A stretch of 64,000 nucleotides of DNA. It comes from Halobacteriovoraceae bacterium (lineage in GTDB: Bacteria; Bdellovibrionota; Bacteriovoracia; Bacteriovoracales; Bacteriovoracaceae). The stretch spans positions 62,001-126,000 of the forward strand of contig PASN01000018.1 of NCBI GenBank assembly GCA_002711995.1, in the 5' to 3' direction. The notes under the pieces are model-generated. The model had not been told where the DNA came from. It was given only the letters and a program-made list of their open reading frames with translations, and did no database searches. The translations under genes and the position numbers were made by a program. This document shows positions 9,193 through 16,984 of the stretch, one piece after another; within the stretch, counting starts at the first letter, position 1, and the number at the start of each line of letters is the position of its first letter.

Positions 9193-9632
9193 TGACGCTA
9201 AAAGAATTTCTAGATTCCAATAAAGGTAAAAAGCTTGTCTTCACGAACGGCTGCTTTGATATCCTTCATAAAGGACATGTTGCCTACCTTAATGAAGCGA
9301 AGGCTTTGGGAGATCTATTAATAGTAGGACTTAACTCCGACCAAAGTGTTCGAGGACTCAAAGGTCCCGAGAGGCCTGTGAACTCTGAACTTGATCGAAA
9401 GTTCGTTCTAGAGAATCTAAAGTCCGTTGACTTTGTTGAAATCTTCAATGACTCCACCCCTTATGACCTCATTAAGGAAGTTATGCCTGATATTCTTGTT
9501 AAGGGTGGTGACTGGAAACCTGAGGATATTGTAGGTTCGGATATTGTTTTAGGCAGTGGTGGCAAGGTTATGTCTCTAAATTTTGTGAATGGTTATTCAA
9601 CCACAAATATTATCTCTAAAATTAATAAATAA
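9192..9632 (+). CDS. rfaE2: D-glycero-beta-D-manno-heptose 1-phosphate adenylyltransferase (HldE C-terminal domain, stand-alone)
   Basis: This is a 146-residue nucleotidyltransferase. Motifs are TNGCFDILHKGHVAYL (the HxGH-type signature), VGLNSDQSVRGLKGPERPV, and the closing SGGKVMSLNFVNGYSTTNII segment typical of the adenylyltransferase half of HldE. It makes ADP-heptose from heptose-1-phosphate for the lipopolysaccharide inner core, and indicates an LPS-bearing Gram-negative. The kinase half is not fused and is not in this window. It is coupled to the RDD gene by a TAATG overlap. Confidence 0.93.
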   Translation: MTLKEFLDSNKGKKLVFTNGCFDILHKGHVAYLNEAKALGDLLIVGLNSDQSVRGLKGPERPVNSELDRKFVLENLKSVDFVEIFNDSTPYDLIKEVMPDILVKGGDWKPEDIVGSDIVLGSGGKVMSLNFVNGYSTTNIISKINK

Positions 9633-9674
9633 ATCCTAAAACTTTCCACTGTAAATGCTTGTTTTTGCTTGTAA

Positions 9675-9691
9675 TTGACAGTTTTTGTCAA
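9675..9691. repeat. palindrome TTGACA-N5-TGTCAA upstream of the flagellin promoter
   Basis: A perfect 6-bp inverted repeat (TTGACA, spacer GTTTT, TGTCAA) lies 19 bases before the sigma-28 -35 element of the flagellin gene. It could be an operator or a weak end-of-transcript hairpin for the upstream gene. No well-placed -10 box follows the TTGACA half, so it is not read as a sigma-70 promoter. Confidence 0.35.
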
Positions 9692-9709
9692 GATTGTGGT
9701 GATTTAAAC

Positions 9710-9736
9710 TAAATTAATTCTTGAGTTTGTCGATAG
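9710..9736 (+). promoter_or_regulatory. sigma-28 (FliA) promoter of the flagellin gene
   Basis: TAAA at 9710-9713, exactly 15 bases, then GTCGATAG at 9729-9736, compared with the consensus TAAA-N15-GCCGATAA. It predicts a start near 9743 and a 5' leader of about 65 bases that ends in an AAAGGGG ribosome binding site before the flagellin ATG. Confidence 0.8.
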
Positions 9737-9808
9737 GGTATTTGTCCGATCAATCTACTAGGTTTTTCAGGCAAAGCTTAAGACTAATCGACTAACAAAG
9801 GGGTAATT

Positions 9809-10645
9809 ATGGGCTTAAGAATTAAGACTAACGTTGCATCACAAGCGGTTCAAAAGAACCTGAAAGTGGCAGAGAGAAAAACAAGTGATAGTTATGAAAA
9901 ACTTGCATCTGGAAAAAGAATTACCAAATCAGCTGACGACGCCGCTGGTTTAGGGATTGCAAAGAAGATGGAAGCCGAAGTTCGCGGCTACCAAATGGCG
10001 CAAAGAAACGCCAATAACGGGATCTCAATGATTCAGGTTGCAGAGGGTGGCTTGGATGAGTCCACCAATATTATGACCAGAATGAGAGAGCTTTCCATTC
10101 AGGCCGCTTCAGACACCGTTGGTGAGAAAGAACGTGGCTACCTTAATATGGAATATGAACAACTTCTCAGTGAAGTGGATAGAATATCAAAGACAACATC
10201 ATTTAGTGGAGCGCCTCTACTTACCGGTGAGAATGAAAATGGTGTGATGGAAGTGCATGTCGGAGCCTACGCTGGGGAAGACAATAAAATTTCTATTGAT
10301 ACTGAGGCGACAGACGCTACTGTTGATAGCTTAGGGTTGGCCGGAACAAACATCACCTCAAAGGATGATGCCGCAGACAACCTCGAAAAGATTGATGACG
10401 CTATCGACAAGGTTTCAGGTTTCAGGGCAAACTTTGGATCGATTCAATCAAGGCTTCAGTCGACGATTTCAAACTTGGACAATGCTGTAACCAACACAGA
10501 GGCGGCAAGGTCAAGAATCGAGGATGTGGATGTAGCCGCTGAAACAGCAAAACTTGCATCAACGAATGTAATGAAACAAGCGGGGATTTCAACATTGTCT
10601 CAGGCAAACAATCTGCCGAACAGTGCCCTAAGATTGATAGGATAG
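9809..10645 (+). CDS. fliC: flagellin
   Basis: This is the flagellar filament subunit, exported by the flagellar type III apparatus. The conserved N-terminal helix region (LRIKTNVASQAVQKNL, LASGKRITKSADDAAGLGIA) and the C-terminal region (VDVAAETAKLASTNVMKQAG, then ending NSALRLIG) are intact. The central variable part is short, so the whole protein is only 278 residues, a compact D0-D1-type flagellin. The gene is monocistronic, with a sigma-28 promoter upstream and a GC-rich hairpin just after the stop. A set of filament-cap, chaperone and candidate glycosylation genes lies about 10 kb away on the other strand under the same type of promoter. Confidence 0.97.
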   Translation: MGLRIKTNVASQAVQKNLKVAERKTSDSYEKLASGKRITKSADDAAGLGIAKKMEAEVRGYQMAQRNANNGISMIQVAEGGLDESTNIMTRMRELSIQAASDTVGEKERGYLNMEYEQLLSEVDRISKTTSFSGAPLLTGENENGVMEVHVGAYAGEDNKISIDTEATDATVDSLGLAGTNITSKDDAADNLEKIDDAIDKVSGFRANFGSIQSRLQSTISNLDNAVTNTEAARSRIEDVDVAAETAKLASTNVMKQAGISTLSQANNLPNSALRLIG

Positions 10646-10653
10646 GTATAAGT

Positions 10654-10674
10654 TGGAGGGGGAATCCCCCTCCA
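10654..10674 (+). terminator. terminator after flagellin
   Basis: A 9-bp perfect GC-rich stem (TGGAGGGGG with CCCCCTCCA, loop AAT) begins 8 bases after the flagellin stop. The following tail has only a short T run (CTTTAAAA), so it may act as a terminator or as a 3' stabilising hairpin of an abundant message. Confidence 0.7.
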
Positions 10675-10695
10675 CTTTAAAACAAATAAAACTGC

Positions 10696-10770
10696 GTAAC
10701 GAAAGTTACTCCAGGTCTTAAGCTTCGCCTCCCTGGATTTAGTCGTTTAGGGAGGCAATTTAAGCGGGAG
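10696..10770 (+). promoter_or_regulatory. structured leader of the PilZ gene (candidate RNA switch)
   Basis: Three elements can pair: GTAAC-GAAA-GTTAC (10696-10709, GNRA loop); CCAGG (10711-10715) with CCTGG (10732-10736); and GCCTCCCT (10727-10734) with AGGGAGGC (10749-10756). The last two share bases and exclude each other. In addition, CTCCC at 10729-10733 can pair with the ribosome binding site GGGAG at 10766-10770. That is the logic of a translational switch. It does not match the class I or II cyclic di-GMP riboswitch consensus that I know. Confidence 0.45.
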
Positions 10771-10775
10771 ATAAT

Positions 10776-11525
10776 ATGAGCAAAGCTGGAAATAATTCAT
10801 TGAAAAAAAACTTTTCTGCTTGGGCCATATTCAGCATAGTGAGCAATACAAAAATCAATGCTAAACCTGTGCTTTGCTGGAGAATAGTTAACGGACAAAA
10901 GAAAACAGTTGAAGGCTTTTTCCGTGTGATAAGAAAGTTTAGAAACGAAATTGTTCTAAGGGCCACGGCCAACGATTCTCAAAGAGAGCTTGGAAAGTTG
11001 GTTGCAGGTTGTGAGACAATGAATTTTTTCCTACCCGAGGATATGGTTTTGTTTCAAACACAGGTAAAAAGTGTGGATCAAAACGGTGACCTCGTCATTG
11101 CCATACCAAAGATGATTGCCCAGGTGGATAGAAGAAAACACATGCGCTTGAATTTGGGGGGAGAGGTTTCGGCTATTGCCAGATTTCAAAAAGAGAATCA
11201 CGGTCAAATCAAAAGAAAACATGTTTTTGAGAAAAGCTGCTACGACATTAGTGGAGGCGGACTTTCGTTCATCGTATCTAAGACTGAGTCAAAGTTCTTT
11301 AAAATCGGGGATGAGGTTGGTCCAATAAGTGTTAATGTTGAAAACAAAGATGTGCCCCTAAAAGGTAAGGTACTCAGTATTTTGGAGATTGAACCAAATG
11401 AGCACAACGACTTACACTATAAGGGATACAAAATTTGCATTCAGTATTCAAAAATAGGTTCAAAAGCTCAGAAGTTTCTTGAGGAGTTTGTTTTCCGCCA
11501 TATTGACCTGGATGAGGCCGGATAA
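10776..11525 (+). CDS. PilZ domain protein (probable cyclic di-GMP receptor)
   Basis: The 249-residue protein has an N-terminal YcgR-like half (about residues 25-112) and a C-terminal PilZ domain. The cyclic di-GMP binding residues are present: RxxxR as R120-K-H-M-R124 and DxSxxG as D157-I-S-G-G-G162. Proteins of this layout often act on flagellar motility, adhesion or surface behaviour when cyclic di-GMP rises. Its place directly behind flagellin fits a motility role, but the target is unknown. The ATG follows a GCGGGAG ribosome binding site that may be masked by the leader. No signal peptide or membrane segment is seen, so it should be cytoplasmic. Confidence 0.85.
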   Translation: MSKAGNNSLKKNFSAWAIFSIVSNTKINAKPVLCWRIVNGQKKTVEGFFRVIRKFRNEIVLRATANDSQRELGKLVAGCETMNFFLPEDMVLFQTQVKSVDQNGDLVIAIPKMIAQVDRRKHMRLNLGGEVSAIARFQKENHGQIKRKHVFEKSCYDISGGGLSFIVSKTESKFFKIGDEVGPISVNVENKDVPLKGKVLSILEIEPNEHNDLHYKGYKICIQYSKIGSKAQKFLEEFVFRHIDLDEAG

Positions 11526-11554
11526 TTTACTCTCATACAATAATGTCCTATAAT
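11526..11554 (+). promoter_or_regulatory. sigma-70-type promoter giving a probable leaderless message
   Basis: TTTACT at 11526-11531, 17 bases, then a perfect TATAAT at 11549-11554, followed by 7 bases and the ATG at 11562. No ribosome binding site is present. The expected +1 coincides with the A of ATG. Confidence 0.65.
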
Positions 11555-11561
11555 CGGCTCA

Positions 11562-12317
11562 ATGAGCATCTCTTGCATATCCGATATTCACGTTACTACT
11601 GTTGATTCAAAGCAATATGCTTTGCTTCTGTCCTTCATTCGACATGAGAAAGTGCAAAACTCTAAGCGAGTGATGTTCTTAGGCGATATTTTTGATCATT
11701 TAACCGGTGAACATCATCAGTATTTGGAAAAATATAGTGAATTCTTCAACGAGGTGGCAAAGCTTTTAGATAAAGGTGTGAGAGTATATTATTTGGAAGG
11801 GAATCATGACTTTCACTTTAAAAGAACATTTAATTCTGCATTAAAAAAACTCTGTTCGAATTCCGCCAATCTTTCAAATTTCCAATATTCGAGTGTCCCC
11901 GTTGAGGTCATAAACGGCAATAAGTCTATTACCTTTTGCCATGGCGACGACCTAGATTTAAATAATAAAGCTTACCAAAGATGGAAAAAGATCTATTCAT
12001 CAAAAGCGTTTGGCTTTTTTATAAGCAATCTTTTGCCCTATAAACTTGTAGAGCACATTGGTGACAAAGCTTCTTCCAATAGTAGAGAACGTGGTAAGGC
12101 CAGCTTTGTATACGACCAAGAGAAGGCCAAATACCGTGAAGCCGCAAAGGAGTTCTTGGAAAATATTGGTGGCCAAATACTTGTCGCAGGACATACACAT
12201 ATCCCGGACATCTATTCGTGGAACGGGAAAACCTATGCCAATATAGGCTTTCCACCAAGAGACAATGAATTCCTCTTTATTGAAAACGGGAAACTACAAA
12301 AAGTTTTAATCCAGTAG
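11562..12317 (+). CDS. LpxH-like UDP-2,3-diacylglucosamine hydrolase / metallophosphoesterase
   Basis: This is a calcineurin-like phosphoesterase with the five metal-binding blocks in order: SDIH (residues 7-10), GDIFDH (41-46), GNHDFH (near 80), HGDDLDL, and GHTHIP near 205. The FCHGDDLDLNNKAYQRWK stretch resembles LpxH, which cleaves UDP-2,3-diacylglucosamine to lipid X in lipid A synthesis, where the family has HGDxLCTxDxxYQxxR. The length of 251 residues matches LpxH. I give a moderate level of certainty to the exact substrate because LpxH-like paralogues exist. The stop overlaps the 3' end of the convergent recN by 12 bases. Confidence 0.8.
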   Translation: MSISCISDIHVTTVDSKQYALLLSFIRHEKVQNSKRVMFLGDIFDHLTGEHHQYLEKYSEFFNEVAKLLDKGVRVYYLEGNHDFHFKRTFNSALKKLCSNSANLSNFQYSSVPVEVINGNKSITFCHGDDLDLNNKAYQRWKKIYSSKAFGFFISNLLPYKLVEHIGDKASSNSRERGKASFVYDQEKAKYREAAKEFLENIGGQILVAGHTHIPDIYSWNGKTYANIGFPPRDNEFLFIENGKLQKVLIQ

Positions 12318-13931
12318 GGGCGTCATTTCGCTAACGTGGCTCTTTATCTTATCCCCTACAATCTCTTTAACTTGAGAGACTGTTCGGTTTTCACCGCCAG
12401 ACTTTTTAATGTTCTTTTCCACTTCCAAGAGCCTGTCACTAAAAGTTGCAATCTGTGGCAAATGCGTTATTGCAATCACCTGAGAATGTTCACTTACCTT
12501 TTTCAGAGATTTGCCTATGTGAAATGCTGTTTCTCCACCCATACCAGTGTCAATTTCATCAAATAGAAAAATTGATACAGAGTCTCTTGAAGAGAGAACT
12601 TGCCTTAGCGCTAGGAGGATTCTGGACAACTCCCCTCCTGAAGCGATGTCTTTTACTCGATGATAACCCTCACCTGGATTGATCTCAGCATTTAGATCTA
12701 TTTTAGTCATACCACTTGGACCAATTTCAGATTCAGTGAGTTTGATTTGAAATGAGGCACCTTCCATCTTTAGGCCGTGCACAGCATTGGTTAAAAGTTT
12801 AGAAAGTCTGCTCGCAGCCTCAACTCTTTTCTCATGAAGTTTTGAAGCTAGGGATTGCAAATTGCTCAGCTTCTCTTGAATGGAGCGTTCAAGTCCTGAA
12901 AGACTGGACTCAATATTCTCCAAACTCTGTTTTTCTACTTGAAACTCCCTCATCTGCAGAATAAGACCTGGTGTGTCTGTATGATACTTTCTTTGAAGTT
13001 TTGTATATAGATCCAGGCGGTCGACAATTTCTGAGAGTTCTTCTTCAGACAGTTCTATGTCCAGATCTTTATTGAGAAGAAAATTAATCTCAAAAAGATC
13101 ATCTCTTGCGACTTGAAACTTTTCTATAATGTCAGAATTTAAACTTTTGGATTGTGCTAATGCCCTCTCCAGTTTGCCTAAAATAACCTGCAATCCCGGA
13201 AAGGAGTCGCCCCCTTCAAAATAATAGTTAATCTCTTCTAAGAGCTTCTGGTTGCTTTCCAACTCAAGGAACTTGTCTTTTTTCTCTTTTAGAGCGGCTT
13301 CCTCGTGAGCGTCTGGAGATAGTTGCTCTAGCTCAGTAAGCTGAAAGTTTAAATAATCAAGTCTTTGATGGGTTTGACCCTCTTTCTCCTTAAGAGATTC
13401 AAGCTCTGCAAGTTCGTTTTGATAAGCTTGAAAAGCATCCTGGTAAGATGAAAGAAGATTGTGATTATTTGCAAAGTTGTCTAAAAGAGAAAGTTGGTAC
13501 TTTTCACTGAATAACTCTTGGTTTTCAAACTGGCCTACCAAATCGATGAAGCGTTTTCCAGCTTTGGCAAGGAGAGATACCGGGCATTGATGAAAGTTAA
13601 GAAAGGCCTTCGAAGCTCCAGACTTGTGGATAACTCTTTTAATTACTATTTCATCTTCAAAAGGGTGTCCAATTTCAAAAAAATAGTTCTTTATTTCTTC
13701 ATCGGTAGTTGAAAATACAGCCTCTACACATGAGAATTCACAGTCCTTCCGAATAATCCTTTTATCGGCCCTATTTCCCAGAATAAGCTGTAGAGCGTCT
13801 AGAATAAGACTTTTTCCAGAACCGGTTTCGCCCACAATGGCGTTAAAGTTGTCACCAAAATTGATTACCTGATCTTCAAATGTTGCAAAATTAGTAAGAT
13901 TTAAAGTCTTTAGCTTTAAGTTCCCAGACAT
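12306..13931 (-). CDS. recN: DNA repair protein RecN
   Basis: RecN is an SMC-like ATPase that acts in double-strand-break repair. The N-terminal Walker A GETGSGKS is at residues 34-41. Two long coiled-coil arms follow (many Glu/Leu/Lys heptads between about 150 and 380). The C-terminal half carries the signature VKDIASGGELSRILLALR, the Walker B FLFDEIDTGMGG, and AITHLPQIATFSDRLLEVEK, all diagnostic of RecN. At 541 residues it has normal length. It is the last gene of the leftward unit, 19 bases behind nadK. Confidence 0.96.
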   Translation of the reverse strand: MSGNLKLKTLNLTNFATFEDQVINFGDNFNAIVGETGSGKSLILDALQLILGNRADKRIIRKDCEFSCVEAVFSTTDEEIKNYFFEIGHPFEDEIVIKRVIHKSGASKAFLNFHQCPVSLLAKAGKRFIDLVGQFENQELFSEKYQLSLLDNFANNHNLLSSYQDAFQAYQNELAELESLKEKEGQTHQRLDYLNFQLTELEQLSPDAHEEAALKEKKDKFLELESNQKLLEEINYYFEGGDSFPGLQVILGKLERALAQSKSLNSDIIEKFQVARDDLFEINFLLNKDLDIELSEEELSEIVDRLDLYTKLQRKYHTDTPGLILQMREFQVEKQSLENIESSLSGLERSIQEKLSNLQSLASKLHEKRVEAASRLSKLLTNAVHGLKMEGASFQIKLTESEIGPSGMTKIDLNAEINPGEGYHRVKDIASGGELSRILLALRQVLSSRDSVSIFLFDEIDTGMGGETAFHIGKSLKKVSEHSQVIAITHLPQIATFSDRLLEVEKNIKKSGGENRTVSQVKEIVGDKIKSHVSEMTPLLD

Positions 13932-13950
13932 AGAAAAAACCCCTGTTCAG

Positions 13951-14856
13951 TTATAGCTCCCTTCTACCATGAACAAACTTTTCTTTTAAAGTATGAAAAT
14001 AGGTTCTTTCATCATTTTTTATAATTGAAATGTAATTTCGCGCCTTTGAGATGGAAACATCTATTCTTCTATCAAGTTTAAGAGCAACCTGGCCATCAAC
14101 TGTGATAGTGACCGAATCAATATCGTCCAAAAGCTTGATTTTGACTTCGTGAGCATCAGGAATCACAAGCGGACGGTGAGTTAAGCTATGAGGGCAAATT
14201 GGCGTCAAAAGGAGTGCTTTGACGTCAGGGTGAACAATTGGACCACCTGCGGCAAGTGAATAAGCGGTGGACCCCATTGTGGAGCTTATGATAAGTCCAT
14301 CGCCAGAAAGGTCATAGATGTGTTCTTCATTGGATTGAACAGAAAGAGTGAACATGCGTGCGATTTCGTTTTTGTTGAAAACGACATCGTTGAAGAAGTA
14401 CTCCCTCTCAAGTTCTTTCGAGTTCTTTAATAACTTTATGCAGAAAAGGTGCTTTCGGTAAATTTCATATTTTCCAGCAAGTATGCAACTTAGCTTTTCA
14501 TAGAAGTCATTCTTACTAAATTCAGTGATAAACCCTAGACGACCAAGGTTCACCCCCATCACTGGAACTTTTGCGTTCACAGAGCGAGCCACACCTAAGA
14601 AAGTGCCGTCTCCGCCTAAAGATATAATTAGGTCTGTCTTGCTAAAAAATTCTTTTTCCTGCCAAAATTGAACTTCTTTAAAAAGTTTGGGAGAAATCGA
14701 AACTGAGAAGCGCCTTTCTTCATGGTTAAGAAAAACGATTTTCTTTTTCCTCTTTAGAAGCCACCTAATTAGGTTGTTCATAATGTTGGGAAGGTCCTCA
14801 AAACCTGAAGGCTTCAGGGCGATTCCAATTGTGGTGATTTTGTTTTGTTTACTCAT
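13951..14856 (-). CDS. nadK: NAD kinase
   Basis: NAD kinase makes NADP from NAD and ATP or polyphosphate. The GGDGTF motif at residues 81-86 lies in LIISLGGDGTFLGVAR, and GVNLGRLGFITEF, DGLIISSTMGSTAYSLAAGGPI and TPICPHSL follow, as in all bacterial NadK proteins. The length (301 residues) is normal. The gene sits between the lone receiver and recN; nadK-recN adjacency is frequent in bacteria. Its start overlaps the receiver gene's stop by 8 bases, so translation is probably coupled. Confidence 0.95.
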   Translation of the reverse strand: MSKQNKITTIGIALKPSGFEDLPNIMNNLIRWLLKRKKKIVFLNHEERRFSVSISPKLFKEVQFWQEKEFFSKTDLIISLGGDGTFLGVARSVNAKVPVMGVNLGRLGFITEFSKNDFYEKLSCILAGKYEIYRKHLFCIKLLKNSKELEREYFFNDVVFNKNEIARMFTLSVQSNEEHIYDLSGDGLIISSTMGSTAYSLAAGGPIVHPDVKALLLTPICPHSLTHRPLVIPDAHEVKIKLLDDIDSVTITVDGQVALKLDRRIDVSISKARNYISIIKNDERTYFHTLKEKFVHGRREL

Positions 14857-15223
14857 TCGCTGGCCTTTGGGACATCATGGTGCTCAGTGCATCATCCATG
14901 TTTTCAAATGGCTTATTTAAAACTTTACAATTATATCGTTCAGCCTTCTCTAGGACTTGCTGAGAGGAGTAAGCGGTAATGATTACAAAAAGATCGGAAA
15001 TCTGCTCCAGAGTATATTTGCTCTTTGCCTCTTCTATGACATCAAAGCCTGTGATGTCTTGAAGCATTAAGTCACATACTACCCTATCGTATGTGTGCTC
15101 CTTAATCATCTCAATCGCCTTCTTGCCCGAGGAGGAAACATCAACCTGGGCTCCTCGCTTCTGCAGAAATATTTGAAGGGACTTTTGAATTAGTATTTCG
15201 TCTTCAACTACTAGTATTTTCAT
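14849..15223 (-). CDS. stand-alone response regulator receiver protein
   Basis: The 124 residues form one REC domain and nothing else: acidic pair E7-D8, phospho-acceptor D51 (VCDLML), the T/S position in IITAYSS, and K104 in LNKPF. Lacking an output domain, it resembles CheY or a phosphorelay intermediate. It overlaps the histidine kinase gene by 20 bases, so the two are a cognate pair by position. Since the operon starts with filament-cap and glycosyltransferase genes, a role in motility or surface control is plausible, but this is inference. Confidence 0.9.
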   Translation of the reverse strand: MKILVVEDEILIQKSLQIFLQKRGAQVDVSSSGKKAIEMIKEHTYDRVVCDLMLQDITGFDVIEEAKSKYTLEQISDLFVIITAYSSQQVLEKAERYNCKVLNKPFENMDDALSTMMSQRPANE

Positions 15224-16610
15224 TATTAAACTTTAGTATAAAGTGGGCACCTTGTCCCTTTTCATTGTAAACAATACTTCCACCTAGTTTTTTTGCCAGA
15301 CTTTGCGATATCGCGAGCCCTAGACCAGTGCCTTTATTTTTGGTGGTGAAAAAGGGCTTAAACATGCTTTTTCTAACATTCTCGGGAATACCAGGACCGT
15401 TGTCGCGAACGTGGATCTCTCCTGGACCATCGAGTCGTACAACCACATTGATTTCGGGAGATTCAACCGCAGAAGAATTTAAGGCCTGAGCGCTGTTTAC
15501 AACAAGGTTGAATAATATTTGCGCCAGCCAAACACTGTTGGCCATAATGACGCAATCCCCATTGTGTTCTCCTTCAAGCTTAAAATTCTTTTTAACTTGC
15601 CTACTTTCGCTTTTGGTAAGTGTAAAAACTTCGTTAACAAGTTTTTCCAAATCCTTTGCTTTTATCTGCTCATTAGAGGTGTAAAGCTCAGTAAAGTTTC
15701 CAATGATATTTTGGGATCTTTTAATAGAGGAAGATATCTCATGCATGAACTCTTTATTGTCTTCATTTTCAAGCTCCATATGCAATAGTTCTGCTGAGAG
15801 TTGGAGACCAAAAAGAGGGTTGCTGAGCTCATGCCTTAGGGTGTTTAGAAGCTCCCCTAATAAAGCAATTCGCTCCTGGTGGAAGACATCCGCTTTATCA
15901 ATGCCCTCTTCCTCTTCAATTTTAAAAAACGTGTTGGAAGGCAGCTGCTTAAACTCCGGTAGCGGTGCATTTGAGGTGTTAATTTTAAATGGTAGATGCT
16001 CCAAAACAAGTCGAATGTTCGAATGTTGTTTTACCTCCAATTCAGTTTTTAATATAGAATCAAGAAAGGGAGGAATAACATTCGTAACTTTTTGAAAAGA
16101 CTTTTTTTCTTCATCCGTCTGAGACAGGAAGTCGTTTCTTGAAGCTATCAATATCACATTGTGAGTTTCTAGCGAGAACTCCCTCGCTAGAAAAGTGCCG
16201 AGAATGTCAAAGCTAAAACCTTTTAGCCCATCCTGACCAAAAGTTCTATTCCTAGACTTTTTGATTCTCTGAAAGAGAGTGTTGAATTCATTAATGTGAA
16301 AATTTTTATGATAGGCGGCCGTTGTCGAGACTTCATGCTTAAGTGCAAAGCTCTGCCCTTTTTCGTGAGTGAATAAATGAACTGTTCGAAAAGAATTAAA
16401 CTCATCTAGTTCAAGCAATTTGCTGCAAAACTCACCTACAGATTTAACATTTCTCATGTTCTCTTTAATACTAGAAAAGGTGGGAAGTAGATTAGAGCGT
16501 TTAATTCGCTCCTTTCTGAACCGAAGGTATCCTTGTGGTCTTTTGTGAAAAGTCTTGCTTAGGAACGATGGCTCATTCGCTTGAGCATGGGGATTACGCA
16601 GATCTTCCAT
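15204..16610 (-). CDS. sensor histidine kinase with GAF-like N-terminal region
   Basis: The 468-residue protein has no membrane segment. Residues about 55-195 look like a GAF-type sensory fold, followed by a linker. A HisKA dimerisation domain follows, with the phospho-acceptor H260 in LRHELSNPL, and a HATPase_c domain: N box LAQILFNLVVNSAQAL, G1 VRDNGPGIP, F box FKPFFTTK, G2 GTGLGLAIS. It should autophosphorylate and pass phosphate to the lone receiver encoded directly downstream. The signal is probably cytoplasmic. Its first 52 bases overlap the preceding 140-residue gene, an unusually long overlap; internal starts are possible. Confidence 0.9.
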   Translation of the reverse strand: MEDLRNPHAQANEPSFLSKTFHKRPQGYLRFRKERIKRSNLLPTFSSIKENMRNVKSVGEFCSKLLELDEFNSFRTVHLFTHEKGQSFALKHEVSTTAAYHKNFHINEFNTLFQRIKKSRNRTFGQDGLKGFSFDILGTFLAREFSLETHNVILIASRNDFLSQTDEEKKSFQKVTNVIPPFLDSILKTELEVKQHSNIRLVLEHLPFKINTSNAPLPEFKQLPSNTFFKIEEEEGIDKADVFHQERIALLGELLNTLRHELSNPLFGLQLSAELLHMELENEDNKEFMHEISSSIKRSQNIIGNFTELYTSNEQIKAKDLEKLVNEVFTLTKSESRQVKKNFKLEGEHNGDCVIMANSVWLAQILFNLVVNSAQALNSSAVESPEINVVVRLDGPGEIHVRDNGPGIPENVRKSMFKPFFTTKNKGTGLGLAISQSLAKKLGGSIVYNEKGQGAHFILKFNNENTSS

Positions 16611-16981
16611 TGGGTCAGATTATCTTGTAATTCATATTCGAGCAAGTCCGCTAGCAAGACAGTGTCTTGAACAAGATAAGCGCTTTTTACGGCCTTGAGT
16701 ATTGAAAGCAAATGAATTTCAACAGCTTTCACAGCTTCATTGCTGGAATTGTCCTGTGAATACACTTTGCATTCCGAATGAACTATTGAAAATAACCTAA
16801 TAAGAGAGCTAACTTTGTCAATCAACTGTCCAAACTCCTTAATGGAGTCCATAGATTCATCTAGCTTGGGAACTAGCTCCCTGGATTTGGATTGAATATG
16901 GTCGATGTATCTTGGTAAAAGCTCAACAGTTTCTTTAAGAAGGCCTTCAGAGGCCTTCCCTGATTTGGTATTAAATTGCAT
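16559..16981 (-). CDS. hypothetical helical protein upstream of the histidine kinase
   Basis: I recognise no family in this 140-residue protein. It is predicted from composition to be all-helical, with Leu/Glu/Lys-rich segments (ELLPRYIDHIQSKSRELVPK, then LLADLLEYELQDNL) and no signal peptide or membrane segment. It starts 3 bases after the glycosyltransferase stop and overlaps the histidine kinase by 52 bases, so it belongs to this operon. It could be a partner of the kinase or of the glycosyltransferases, whose C-terminal parts are similarly helical. Confidence 0.7.
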   Translation of the reverse strand: MQFNTKSGKASEGLLKETVELLPRYIDHIQSKSRELVPKLDESMDSIKEFGQLIDKVSSLIRLFSIVHSECKVYSQDNSSNEAVKAVEIHLLSILKAVKSAYLVQDTVLLADLLEYELQDNLTQWKICVIPMLKRMSHRS

Positions 16982-16984
16982 GGA

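Noticed and set aside
9675-9697. TTGACA as a sigma-70 -35 box for flagellin
   Set aside because: At 17 bases downstream the sequence is GGTGAT, not a -10 box; the sigma-28 promoter further on explains flagellin expression better.
10690-10775. Known class I cyclic di-GMP riboswitch (GEMM)
   Set aside because: A GAAA tetraloop hairpin is present, but the conserved core segments of that class are missing.
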